NCBI GenBank assembly: GCA_910585385.1
Contig: CAJUDV010000028.1
Span: forward strand, 1-30,697
Length of the DNA stretch: 30,697 nucleotides
Reading direction: 5' to 3'
From: an uncultured Oscillibacter sp.
GTDB lineage: Bacteria; Bacillota; Clostridia; Oscillospirales; Oscillospiraceae
Positions 21,991 through 28,626 of this stretch are shown piece by piece. The position numbers and the translations under genes were made by a program. The notes beneath the pieces were generated by a model that was given only the letters and a program-made list of their open reading frames with translations, had not been told where the DNA came from and did not search any database. Within the stretch, counting starts at the first letter, position 1; each line of letters opens with the position of its first letter.

Positions 21991-22998
21991 TCAGTTGGAC
22001 AGGAACTCGCCCTTCATGTAGCCGGTGGTGGTCACGCCTCCCACATTGGAGAAGGTGATCTCATACCAGTCATTGCCCATGCTCTGCACCACCTGGACGG
22101 AGCCGCCGTTGGGCACGGTGGCCAAAATCTCGTAACTGGTGCCGGGGCCGGAGCGGACCCGCACGCCGTTGCCGCCGTTGATAACCGTGGCCGCGCCGGT
22201 TTTCAGAGCTCCGCCGCTGGTGCTGGGCGTGGACGGCGTGGAGGGCGTGGAGGGAGAGGACGGGGTGCCGCCGCCCGTCACCCGGACGGTGCAGACGGCC
22301 TTCTTGCTGCCGTCGGTCACCAGGATGTGGGTGATACCCGCGGCGATGGGTGTCACATTGCCGCTGCTGTCCACAGAGGCGATGCCCGGGTCCTCGCTCA
22401 TCCAGGTGTAGGTACCGCTGCCGCCGGAGACCTTCAGCTGATAGACGCCCTCGGAGACCCTGCGGGTGAAATCGTTGTCCCGGATATTGGTATAGCTCAG
22501 CCCGCCGGGCAGGGCGCTGGCCGCCTCATAGCTGCTGGTGGGACTGGCAGGAGGCGTGGTGGTGCCGCCGGGTGCGCTGGTATCCGGCCCATCGGGCATC
22601 TCGCCGTTGGGCTCCTGGACGTCCGGATCCGCGACGTCCGGGTCTGTGACCGTGGGGTCCTGGGCCACAGGATCCTTCTGATCCGGCTTGTCCGGCGTGA
22701 CGGGGTCCTCCACACCGGGCTTGTTGTCCGGCTCCTTGTCCTTATCGAACTTACCGGCAATCTTGTCCCCCCACAGCAGGTACACCAGCAGGGCGGCCAT
22801 GAAGAGGATCAGCACCACCAACGTAGGCGTCACCAGATTGGGCTGCCGGCCGCTGCCGACGCCCACTCGGCGTCCGCTGCGGCTGGGGGCCCGGCGGACC
22901 TCCTCCTCCCGGTCCAGATCCTCCTCCTCGCAGAAGGGACAGTAGCGGTATGTATCGGAATATCTCTCCCCGCAGACGGGGCAGCGTTTCATTGCCAT
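21991..22998 (-). CDS. Zinc-ribbon, membrane-anchored BIG2/SH3 domain protein
   Basis: A 335-residue modular protein. A short cytoplasmic zinc ribbon (C6-x2-C9, C20-x2-C23) is followed by one membrane helix (about 56-76). Outside lies a low-complexity Asp/Pro/Val-rich stalk (about 85-150, repeated DPDV units). Then come a BIG2-like Ig domain (about 160-245; GVYQLKVSGGSGTYTWMSEDPGIASVDSSG), a Ser/Thr/Pro repeat linker and a C-terminal bacterial SH3 domain (about 270-335; VRVRSGPGTSYEILATVPNGGSVQV) that usually binds cell wall. The first ATG, 22998, has GGAGG 7 bases before it. It probably monitors or tethers to the envelope, but its function is unknown. The direct DNA repeats at 22220-22260 encode the PST repeats. 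Confidence 0.85.
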   Translation of the reverse strand: MAMKRCPVCGERYSDTYRYCPFCEEEDLDREEEVRRAPSRSGRRVGVGSGRQPNLVTPTLVVLILFMAALLVYLLWGDKIAGKFDKDKEPDNKPGVEDPVTPDKPDQKDPVAQDPTVTDPDVADPDVQEPNGEMPDGPDTSAPGGTTTPPASPTSSYEAASALPGGLSYTNIRDNDFTRRVSEGVYQLKVSGGSGTYTWMSEDPGIASVDSSGNVTPIAAGITHILVTDGSKKAVCTVRVTGGGTPSSPSTPSTPSTPSTSGGALKTGAATVINGGNGVRVRSGPGTSYEILATVPNGGSVQVVQSMGNDWYEITFSNVGGVTTTGYMKGEFLSN

Positions 22999-23030
22999 GG
23001 TAGTCCTCCATTCATAACTTTACCTTTTAC

Positions 23031-23059
23031 ATAATATCGGTTTTTTCGCCTCCCGTCAA
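23031..23059 (-). promoter_or_regulatory. Promoter of the SH3-domain protein gene
   Basis: On the minus strand there is TTGACG (23059-23054), a 17-base spacer and TATTAT (23036-23031), about 33 bases before the start codon. Confidence 0.75.
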
Positions 23060-23105
23060 GTCCGGCCGTCGAATTTTTGGGGAAAACGCCGGCCGCGCAC
23101 GAAAA

Positions 23106-23130
23106 GAGGACCGCCGTTCCGGCAGTCCTC
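23106..23130 (-). terminator. Terminator of the birA-chrA operon
   Basis: GAGGAC…GTCCTC and inner GCCG…CGGC form a stem with one mismatch and a 3-base loop; the minus-strand tail is TTTTC. It is about 26 bases after the stop codon at 23156. Confidence 0.7.
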
Positions 23131-23155
23131 AGCTTGTGGAAATATGAAAGGCCGC

Positions 23156-23776
23156 TTACGCCCCCGCGAAGCCGAACGCCACGCCCACCACGGCGGACAG
23201 GGCAATGAATACGATGGGGTGCAGTTTTTTCGTGGGCTTTACCCAGTTGGTCAGCGCCAGCAGCAGCGCCGCCAGCAGCAGTCCCCGCCAATTCAGGAGG
23301 CCCGCCAGGCCTCCCTCCCCCAGGCGAAAGGTCTTCACCAGGCTTCCCTCCCCGGCGGCGGTCTCCACGCCGGTCAGCACCTCCAGCACCACCGCCGCGC
23401 AGGCCGCACCGATGAGGCCGGTGGAGGCGGGCCGCAGGCCGTAGAAGGCCCGGTCCACGTACACATTGTCCCGGAAGCCGCGGAGGATGACCGCCACAAT
23501 CAGAATCACGATGATGGAGGGCGTTACCTCCCCCAGGGTGGCAATGACCGCCCCGGGGACGCCGCCCACAGTAAAGCCCACATAGGTGGCCATGTTGATG
23601 CCGATGGGGCCGGGTGTGGACTCCGAAACCGCCAGCATGTTCATCAGATCGCCGTATGTGTACCAGCCGGTGGTCTCGCCGATGTTCTGGAGGAAGGGCA
23701 GGGTCGCCATGCCGCCCCCCACGGCGAAGAGGCCGGTCTTGAAGAACTCCCAGTAGAGCCGCAGATAGACGCTCAT
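23156..23776 (-). CDS. Chromate transporter family, second half (short-chain ChrA)
   Basis: A 206-residue membrane protein, one half of a split CHR-family transporter. It begins YLRLYWEFFKTGLFAVGGGMATLPFLQ and contains the CHR signature SESTPGPIGINMATYVGF, followed by hydrophobic helices. ATG 23776 overlaps the upstream half's stop by one base (TGATG) and has AGGAGG 5 bases before it; ATG 23779 is an alternative. In short-chain CHR systems both halves are required and probably have opposite orientation in the membrane. True chromate export is unproven here; many family members have unknown anion substrates. Confidence 0.88.
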   Translation of the reverse strand: MSVYLRLYWEFFKTGLFAVGGGMATLPFLQNIGETTGWYTYGDLMNMLAVSESTPGPIGINMATYVGFTVGGVPGAVIATLGEVTPSIIVILIVAVILRGFRDNVYVDRAFYGLRPASTGLIGAACAAVVLEVLTGVETAAGEGSLVKTFRLGEGGLAGLLNWRGLLLAALLLALTNWVKPTKKLHPIVFIALSAVVGVAFGFAGA

Positions 23777-24318
23777 CATGACCTCCTCACCTCCAGATTT
23801 TTCAGCAGGATGCCCGCCAGAGCCGCGGCCACCACGAACCACACCGGGGACAGGTTCAAAAACACTCCCCCTGCCAGCACCACCAGGAAGATGGCCGCCG
23901 TGCGCTTATCCACCACGGACTTTTTCAGCAGCTTCACCACGGCGTTGAAGATCAGCACGCACACACACACCTGAATGCCGGCGAAGGCGTTCTTCACCCA
24001 CCCGAGATGGGCGAAGTTGGTGATGAGCCCCGCCAGAACGGAGATGATGAACAAGGAGGGAAACACCAATCCCAGGGTGGCCAGGATGCCCCCGGCCACA
24101 CCGCCGCACTTCTGGCCGATGAACGTGGCGGTATTCACGGCGATGATACCGGGCGTACACTGGCCGATGGCGTAGTAGTCCGTCAGCTCCTCCTCCGTAG
24201 CCCAGCCCTTGTTCTCCACAACCTCCCGCTGGAGGATGGGCAGCATGGCCATGCCTCCGCCGAAGGTAATGGCCCCCATCTTAGCGAAGGTCCAAAACAG
24301 TTCCCAAAGCAGTTTCAA
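23776..24318 (-). CDS. Chromate transporter family, first half (short-chain ChrA)
   Basis: A 180-residue membrane protein paired with the next gene. It starts KLLWELFWTFAKMGAITFGGGMAMLPILQREVV and carries the CHR signature AIGQCTPGIIAVNTATFIG. The start is taken as TTG 24318 because GGAGG lies exactly 7 bases upstream and this aligns the N-terminus with its partner; the frame extends upstream, but that extension overlaps birA and has no homology. The gap to birA is 16 bases. The linkage of a biotin ligase with a CHR pair is likely only operon convenience. Confidence 0.87.
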   Translation of the reverse strand: MKLLWELFWTFAKMGAITFGGGMAMLPILQREVVENKGWATEEELTDYYAIGQCTPGIIAVNTATFIGQKCGGVAGGILATLGLVFPSLFIISVLAGLITNFAHLGWVKNAFAGIQVCVCVLIFNAVVKLLKKSVVDKRTAAIFLVVLAGGVFLNLSPVWFVVAAALAGILLKNLEVRRS

Positions 24319-24334
24319 AATATTGCCTCCGTTC

Positions 24335-25339
24335 TCATTCGATATAGCCGTACATGCCCCGGACGGACACCTCGCCGGACCGGACGGTTCGAATCTCTCC
24401 CGCCGCCGTCCGCACCACCAGGCTGAAATCATTGTCGACATCCAGGGCCTGGGCGGTCTCCCTGCTTCCATCCGGCGAAATCAGCTGCACGCTCTTCCCC
24501 AGATTCACGCAGTCCCGCCGGTAGGCCGCAAGGTACGGCGCCAGATTCCCCGCCAGCAGGTCGGCGTACAGCCGGTCCAGCGCCCGAATCTCCGCCGCCG
24601 CCAGGGCGGGGCGGGACACGGGCCGTCCCAGGGCTATGGAGAGGGACGTGGCCATCTCCGCCACCTCCGGGGAGAAGTCCTCCAGCCTCTGCCCCACGTT
24701 GACGCCGATGCCCAGCACCAGATACTGCACCCGGCCCGTCTCCCCCTCCAGGGAGAGCTCTGTCAGGATGCCGCAGAGCTTCTTGCCCCCCAGCACCGGG
24801 TCGTTGGGCCATTTCAGCCCTGGACGGACGCCGCAAAGCTCCTCCACCGCGCCGCACACCGCCACGCCGGCCATAGCCGTCACCGGCAGCAGCCGCTCCG
24901 GGGGCAGATTGGGCCGCAGCAGCGCCGTCAGATACACACCCTTGCCCCGGGGGGACTGGAAAGAGCGGTCCATTCGCCCCCGTCCGGCGGTCTGGAGATC
25001 CGCCGTCACCACGGTGCCGTCCGGCGCGCCCTCCATCCCCAGCCCCTTGGCCCGGATGTTGGTGGAGTCCAGCTCCTCAAAGCACCGGAGGTCACGGCCC
25101 ACCACCGCCGTCCGGCCCAGGAAGCTGCGGATCTCCGCCTCCGTCATGGCGTCCGGCGCGGCGGTGAGGCGGTAGCCCAGCCCCGTGCGGGCCTCAATGA
25201 CATATCCCTCCCTGCGCAGGGCGTCCACCGCCTTCCAGACGGCGGCCCTGCTGAGACCCAGACGGCGGCTCAGTTCCTCGCCGGATAAAAAGGCCCCCTG
25301 GCCGCCCCGCAGCAATTCCAGTACCGTTCCGCGGCTCAT
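24335..25339 (-). CDS. birA: Biotin-[acetyl-CoA-carboxylase] ligase / biotin repressor
   Basis: A 334-residue bifunctional BirA. An N-terminal winged helix (about 1-65; RGTVLELLRGGQGAFLSGEELSRRLGLSRAAVWKAVDALRREGY) binds biotin-gene operators. The central ligase domain has the biotinyl-AMP motif QTAGRGRMDRSFQSPRGKG and the KWPND…GGKKLCGIL motif. A C-terminal SH3-like domain ends the protein (VDNDFSLVVRT, GEVSVRG). It activates biotin and attaches it to carboxylases. ATG 25339 has AGGAGG 8 bases upstream; ATG 25345 is too close. The promoter at 25374-25402 uses bases inside the preceding terminator palindrome. Confidence 0.95.
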   Translation of the reverse strand: MSRGTVLELLRGGQGAFLSGEELSRRLGLSRAAVWKAVDALRREGYVIEARTGLGYRLTAAPDAMTEAEIRSFLGRTAVVGRDLRCFEELDSTNIRAKGLGMEGAPDGTVVTADLQTAGRGRMDRSFQSPRGKGVYLTALLRPNLPPERLLPVTAMAGVAVCGAVEELCGVRPGLKWPNDPVLGGKKLCGILTELSLEGETGRVQYLVLGIGVNVGQRLEDFSPEVAEMATSLSIALGRPVSRPALAAAEIRALDRLYADLLAGNLAPYLAAYRRDCVNLGKSVQLISPDGSRETAQALDVDNDFSLVVRTAAGEIRTVRSGEVSVRGMYGYIE

Positions 25340-25373
25340 GGACATCTCCTCCTCTCGCAGTTCAACGATTGAA

Positions 25374-25402
25374 AATATACCACATTTCCCAGACGCTGTA
25401 AA
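25374..25402 (-). promoter_or_regulatory. birA promoter
   Basis: On the minus strand there is TTTACA (25402-25397), a 17-base spacer and TATATT (25379-25374). The -35 hexamer lies in the outer arm of the palindrome 25395-25438. Confidence 0.7.
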
Positions 25403-25438
25403 CAGCCCCGGGGAAAATTCCCCGGGGCTGTTTACAGC
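25395..25438. terminator. 44-base palindromic terminator after uraA
   Basis: Two perfect 21-base arms, with a 2-base centre AA, form a long hairpin whose core is CAGCCCCGGGG / CCCCGGGGCTG with short T-runs outside. It lies 24 bases after the uraA stop codon and should work in either direction. Confidence 0.85.
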
Positions 25439-25461
25439 GGTTATACATTGCCGGGCCGGAA

Positions 25462-26844
25462 TCAATACCGCCCCAGGGAGGCGGCGGTGTCCGCTCCCTC
25501 GCTCTGGCCAAACTGGAAGTCGTTGCCCGGGAGAACGGCGTTGAGGACGATGCCCGCGATGGCCGCGATGGCCAGGCTTGTGAGGGTGATGGACACGCCC
25601 CCCACGGTGAAGGTCAGGCCGCCGGTAAAGCCCAGGCCGCACACCAGAATCACAGCGGCGATGATGAGGTTCCGGGAGTTGGTGAAGTCCACCCGGTTCT
25701 CCACCACGTTCCGCACGCCGATGGCGGAGATCATGCCGTATAGAATGAAGCTGACGCCGCCCACGATGGCCGCGGGCATGGAGTTCACCACCGCCGCGAA
25801 CTTGGGGCTGAAGGAGAGAATCAAGGCGTAGACGGCCGCCAGGCGGATAACCTTAGGGTCATACACCCGGGAGAGCACCAGCACGCCGGTGTTCTCGCCG
25901 TAGGTGGTATTGGCGGGACCGCCGAAGACGGCGGAGAGGGACGTGGCGACGCCGTCGCCGATGAGGGTGCGGTGGAGGCCCGGGTCCTCGATGAAGTTCT
26001 CACCCACCGTGGCGGAGATGGCGGACATGTCGCCGATGTGCTCCATCATGGAGGCCAGAGCAATGGGGGCCATCACCAGGATGGAGGAGAGGTCAAATTT
26101 GGCGACGGAGCCGGTGAAATCGGTAAAAAAGGGCTGGAGGCCCGCCAAATTGGCGCTCCTCACGCTGGAAAAGTCGATCAGAGGCGCTCCGGCGGCTGTG
26201 GTCACTCCCGCCAGATTGGCCACGACCGCAACCAAATAGGCCCCCACCACGCCCAGGAGGATGGGGATGATCTTAATCATGCCCTTCCCCCAGATATTGG
26301 CGGCGATGATGATGGCCATGGCCACCAGGGCCAGCCACCAGCAGGTGGAGGCGTTGTTCACGGCGGAGGGGGCCAGATTCAGACCGATCAGAATGATAAT
26401 GGGGCCGGTGACCACCGGGGGCAGGTAGTGCATCACCTTGTGGACGCCCACGGCCTTGATGATCAGGGCCAGCACCACATAGAGAAGGCCCGCCACCACG
26501 ATGCCGCCGCAGGCATACTGGAGCTTTTCGGCGGGGTCCATCCCCGCGTAGACGCCGCTCTCCAGCCCCGCCACGGCGGCGAAGCCCCCCAGAAAGGCGA
26601 AGGAGGACCCCAAAAAGGCGGGGACCTTCATCCGGGTGCAGACGTGGAAGAACAGCGTGCCCACGCCGGCGAAGAACAGCGTGGTCTGGATGGACAGGGG
26701 CAGTCCGTAGGAATTCACCAGGATGGGCACCAGGACCGTCGCGCCGAACATGGCGAACATATGCTGAAGTCCCAGGATCATCATCTTGGGCACGCCCAGG
26801 GTGCGGGCGTCCCGGATAGGGGCGGTGCTGTTAGTCTCTTTCAT
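25462..26844 (-). CDS. uraA: Uracil permease (NCS2 / UraA family)
   Basis: A 460-residue, about 14-helix proton symporter of the NCS2 family importing uracil. It shows the family features LGLQHMFAMFGATVLVPILV near the N-terminus, MMEHIGDMSAIS with the conserved Glu, and GGPANTTYGENTGVLVLSRV, which is of the uracil (UraA/PyrP) rather than the xanthine type. ATG 26844 has AGGAGA about 8 bases upstream. The gene has a 155-base leader from a good promoter (27006-27034). The leader carries a short peptide gene and an intrinsic terminator, so expression is probably controlled by attenuation. A second NCS2 substrate such as xanthine cannot be fully excluded. Confidence 0.93.
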   Translation of the reverse strand: MKETNSTAPIRDARTLGVPKMMILGLQHMFAMFGATVLVPILVNSYGLPLSIQTTLFFAGVGTLFFHVCTRMKVPAFLGSSFAFLGGFAAVAGLESGVYAGMDPAEKLQYACGGIVVAGLLYVVLALIIKAVGVHKVMHYLPPVVTGPIIILIGLNLAPSAVNNASTCWWLALVAMAIIIAANIWGKGMIKIIPILLGVVGAYLVAVVANLAGVTTAAGAPLIDFSSVRSANLAGLQPFFTDFTGSVAKFDLSSILVMAPIALASMMEHIGDMSAISATVGENFIEDPGLHRTLIGDGVATSLSAVFGGPANTTYGENTGVLVLSRVYDPKVIRLAAVYALILSFSPKFAAVVNSMPAAIVGGVSFILYGMISAIGVRNVVENRVDFTNSRNLIIAAVILVCGLGFTGGLTFTVGGVSITLTSLAIAAIAGIVLNAVLPGNDFQFGQSEGADTAASLGRY

Positions 26845-26882
26845 AGATTCTCTCCTCTCATTCGTTCCGTTGCCTTTGGTGC

Positions 26883-26908
26883 AAAAAAATACCGGCTCCA
26901 TAGCCGGT
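26883..26908 (-). terminator. Leader terminator (attenuator) of uraA
   Basis: On the minus strand ACCGGCT-ATGG-AGCCGGT forms a perfect 7-bp stem followed by A and seven T residues, 39 bases before the uraA start codon and downstream of the uraA promoter. It must be suppressed for uraA to be transcribed. The stop codon of the leader peptide (26910-26908) shares its last base with the start of the stem. Confidence 0.88.
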
Positions 26909-26976
26909 CAGGAAGGGAAAACGCCAAAAACAGAAAGAGAGGAAACCGCCGCCGCGCTCTTCACCGCTCTCAGCAT
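26908..26976 (-). CDS. Putative uraA leader peptide (22 aa)
   Basis: A short gene within the uraA leader. It has a strong ribosome site (GGGGAGGGG, 5-7 bases before ATG 26976), 22 codons starting MLRAVKS and ending VFGVFPS, and a TGA that touches the terminator stem. Its second half is transcribed as a pyrimidine-rich, U-rich tract (the region 26913-26944). A ribosome finishing this peptide would cover the stem and prevent termination; RNA polymerase slowed in the U-rich tract by low UTP would let the ribosome catch up. This mirrors pyrBI of enterobacteria. Sequence and layout are seen; the mechanism is inferred. A chance open frame is possible, but start, ribosome site and stop position all fit. 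Confidence 0.55.
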   Translation of the reverse strand: MLRAVKSAAAVSSLSVFGVFPS

Positions 26977-27005
26977 GAAATCCCCTCCCCTTCGTTATTT
27001 TTATT

Positions 27006-27034
27006 ATTATACAGAAAAGAATTCCCCGATACAA
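27006..27034 (-). promoter_or_regulatory. uraA promoter
   Basis: On the minus strand there is TTGTAT (27034-27029), a 17-base spacer and TATAAT (27011-27006). The transcript would start near 26999 and carry the leader peptide gene. Confidence 0.8.
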
Positions 27035-27080
27035 GCCCGTTTTCCCACGAAGCGGACAGAAAAAAACTGCCGGAAATTGT

Positions 27081-27114
27081 AAAAAATGACAGAGGAGATT
27101 CTCCCCTGTCATTT
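27081..27114 (-). terminator. Terminator of the NUDIX-DUF3783-DUF523 operon
   Basis: AAATGACAG pairs with CTGTCATTT, with an inner GGAG/CTCC stem. On the minus strand the hairpin is followed by TTTTTTAC. The stop codon of the DUF523 gene lies inside the stem. Confidence 0.85.
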
Positions 27115-27540
27115 CAGCAATTTCTCAATCTGAGATTCCCCATACACCGGAATGCCGCCGTCACGCAGCAGCGCCGCCGTCACGCCGTCCCCGGAGGCGA
27201 GAACTCCGGAGAACGTCCCATCGTAAACGGTTCCCGCCCCGCAGGAGGGGCTGCGCTCTTTCAGCACCGCGGCCTCGCAGTCCAGCATCCGACACAGCCG
27301 CAGGGTCTCCTCCGCCCCCCGGCGGTACCGCTCCGTCACATCGTCCCCGGATTGGGTCACCACCCGCTCCCCCCGCCGCTCCGCGGGAGGACGGGGTGTG
27401 GGCAATCCCCCCAGCTGCTCCGGACAGACAGGGATCAGGGGATACCGTTCAGCCAGCTTTTTCGCCAGGGGGTGCTCTCTGGACGCGCCGTCGTACCGGC
27501 AGCAGGCTCCCAGGAGACACGCGGACACCAGCAGTTTCAT
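27109..27540 (-). CDS. DUF523 protein, TudS-like thiouracil desulfurase
   Basis: A 143-residue protein of the DUF523 family. Characterised members (TudS) use a [4Fe-4S]/[4Fe-5S] cluster held by three Cys to remove sulfur from thiouracil, giving uracil. The three expected ligands are present: C8 (VSACLLG), C39 (PVCPEQLGGLPTPR) and C100 (KERSPSCG). Neighbouring family motifs SACLLGACCRYDG and SPSCGAGTVYDGTFSG are intact. ATG 27540 has GAGG 7 bases upstream. It is the last gene of an operon with a NUDIX hydrolase and a DUF3783 protein, directly upstream of the uracil permease. The thiouracil activity is inferred from the family; not all DUF523 proteins have been tested. Confidence 0.85.
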   Translation of the reverse strand: MKLLVSACLLGACCRYDGASREHPLAKKLAERYPLIPVCPEQLGGLPTPRPPAERRGERVVTQSGDDVTERYRRGAEETLRLCRMLDCEAAVLKERSPSCGAGTVYDGTFSGVLASGDGVTAALLRDGGIPVYGESQIEKLLK

Positions 27541-27549
27541 TCCCTCGCC

Positions 27550-27918
27550 TCACTTTCCCCAGAGGGCCCGCCGCTCCCGGTCAAGCTCCTCAAAAAGCCG
27601 CAGGGCGTTCCAGCCCCGGTTGTGGGGCGTCAGCACCGCCTTGAGGCAGTCGGGTCCCGCCCCGGCCTGGGCCAGGGCCGGCAGCAGCGCCTCCACCCGG
27701 TCCTCCAGGCCGCAGAGTACCATCATCCTTCCCCCCAGAGGACCGCCGGCGTAGGGAACCCCGGGGCCCCCCTCCAGTCCCGCCAGAGCGGCGATGGGCC
27801 TGCCGTAGTCCCCCCGGGCAACAGGCACCACCTCCACACCCAGAGGCTCCGCCGCGGCGCTCACCGCCAGAATGGCGGGCAGGTCCTCAAATCCAAACAG
27901 CAGTATTTTTCCGGCCAT
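27550..27918 (-). CDS. DUF3783 domain protein
   Basis: A 122-residue protein whose N-terminal half (KILLFGFEDLPAILAVSAAAEPLGVEVVPV) looks like a Rossmann-type or receiver-like fold. Its C-terminal half matches DUF3783 (LKAVLTPHNRGWNALRLFEELDRER). Function unknown. ATG 27918 has AAGGAGG 8 bases upstream; the TTG at 27924 is too close. It is the middle gene of a three-gene operon, with gaps of 13 and 9 bases to its neighbours. Confidence 0.8.
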   Translation of the reverse strand: MAGKILLFGFEDLPAILAVSAAAEPLGVEVVPVARGDYGRPIAALAGLEGGPGVPYAGGPLGGRMMVLCGLEDRVEALLPALAQAGAGPDCLKAVLTPHNRGWNALRLFEELDRERRALWGK

Positions 27919-27931
27919 ACCCAACGCCTCC

Positions 27932-28402
27932 TTACGTCCTCAGCGGCTGTCCGTTCAGCCACGCGCCCGCCAGCCGCTCTCCCCGGTATTGAAGTTTCAG
28001 GGAGAAAAAGGGTCCGCCCTCCTCCAGCAGGTCCAGGAATATCTGATCCCCCTCCCACATGGGCAGAGACCGCAGCTCCGCCTTCTCAATCCAGGCCAGT
28101 TCCCCCTCGCCACAGGGGATGGGATTTCCGGTCCAGCCGGCGGCGGTGAAGAGGTGCATATACTCCGTAGGGGCCTGGTCGGAGACGAAGGTCACAAGGC
28201 CCCGGTAGCGGTAGTCCGTCAAAGTCAGTCCCGTCTCCTCCCGGGTCTCCCGGAGAAGACAGTCCTCGGGACTCTCCCCCTCCTCGCACTTGCCGCCCAC
28301 ACCGATCCACTTGTCGTGGTTCAGGTCGTTTTTCTTCTTCACCCGGTGGAGCATCAGGTACTGGTCTCCCCGCTCCAGATAGCACAGAGTTGAGTTCAGC
28401 AC
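27932..28402 (-). CDS. NUDIX hydrolase (8-oxo-dGTP diphosphatase-like)
   Basis: A 156-residue cytosolic NUDIX hydrolase. The 23-residue NUDIX box is perfect: G-x5-E-x7-REtxEE-x-GL within GGKCEEGESPEDCLLRETREETGL (about residues 36-59). Size and sequence (YLMLHRVKKKNDLNHDKWIGVGGK) resemble MutT/8-oxo-dGTP diphosphatases of Firmicutes, which clean oxidised nucleotides from the pool. The start is taken as GTG 28402 because AGGAGG lies 9 bases upstream; an extension to 28429 has no ribosome site and would run into the promoter. It is the first gene of the operon that ends with the TudS-like gene. Confidence 0.9.
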   Translation of the reverse strand: MLNSTLCYLERGDQYLMLHRVKKKNDLNHDKWIGVGGKCEEGESPEDCLLRETREETGLTLTDYRYRGLVTFVSDQAPTEYMHLFTAAGWTGNPIPCGEGELAWIEKAELRSLPMWEGDQIFLDLLEEGGPFFSLKLQYRGERLAGAWLNGQPLRT

Positions 28403-28427
28403 GGGACATCCCCTCCTTCGGTGTTTC

Positions 28428-28456
28428 ATTATACCCCTTTTTCCGGAAAAAGAAAA
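28428..28456 (-). promoter_or_regulatory. Promoter of the NUDIX operon with palindromic spacer
   Basis: On the minus strand there is a perfect TATAAT (28433-28428) with a weak -35 (TTTTCT, 28456-28451) at 17 bases. The spacer is mostly occupied by CTTTTTCCGGAAAAAG (28437-28452), a perfect 16-base palindrome that could be an operator. Confidence 0.55.
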
Positions 28457-28475
28457 GGGCCGGATTCACAGCGGC

Positions 28476-28496
28476 GCGGCGGAGGTGATCCGCCGC
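28476..28496. repeat. Hairpin between the NUDIX and merR promoters
   Basis: GCGGCGGA and TCCGCCGC form an 8-bp stem with a 5-base loop in the divergent intergenic region. No T-run and no obvious role. Confidence 0.4.
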
Positions 28497-28571
28497 CGGC
28501 GAGGCATCACCGCTACTTTCCTAATGATACAAAAAAATCTACCGCGGAGCAACATTTTTTTCAATCCCCCC

Positions 28572-28602
28572 TTGACTTTACCGTAACGTCATGGTCTATA
28601 CT
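28572..28602 (+). promoter_or_regulatory. MerR-type promoter and operator
   Basis: TTGACT (28572-28577) and TATACT (28597-28602) are separated by 19 bases, the elongated spacer typical of MerR-controlled promoters. The spacer holds an imperfect palindrome ACCGTAACGTCATGGT (28580-28595) centred on ACGT, with 12 of 16 positions symmetric. MerR proteins activate such promoters by bending the DNA. Confidence 0.8.
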
Positions 28603-28626
28603 CCCCTTTGTCAGGAGGGATCGAAC

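Noticed and set aside
22215..22262. Short direct repeats in the SH3-protein gene as a CRISPR array
   Set aside because: The repeats are 9-12 bases, contiguous and in frame, coding for Pro-Ser-Thr linker units; there are no spacers.
26891..26908. The uraA leader hairpin as a plain terminator of the upstream DUF523 operon
   Set aside because: That operon already has its own terminator at 27081-27114, and the uraA promoter lies between the two, so this hairpin acts on the uraA transcript.
25972..28149. Very long plus-strand open frame (725 codons) opposite uraA and its upstream operon
   Set aside because: It spans several genuine minus-strand genes, their promoter and a terminator. Composition is low-complexity Gly/His/Gln and no domain is recognisable.
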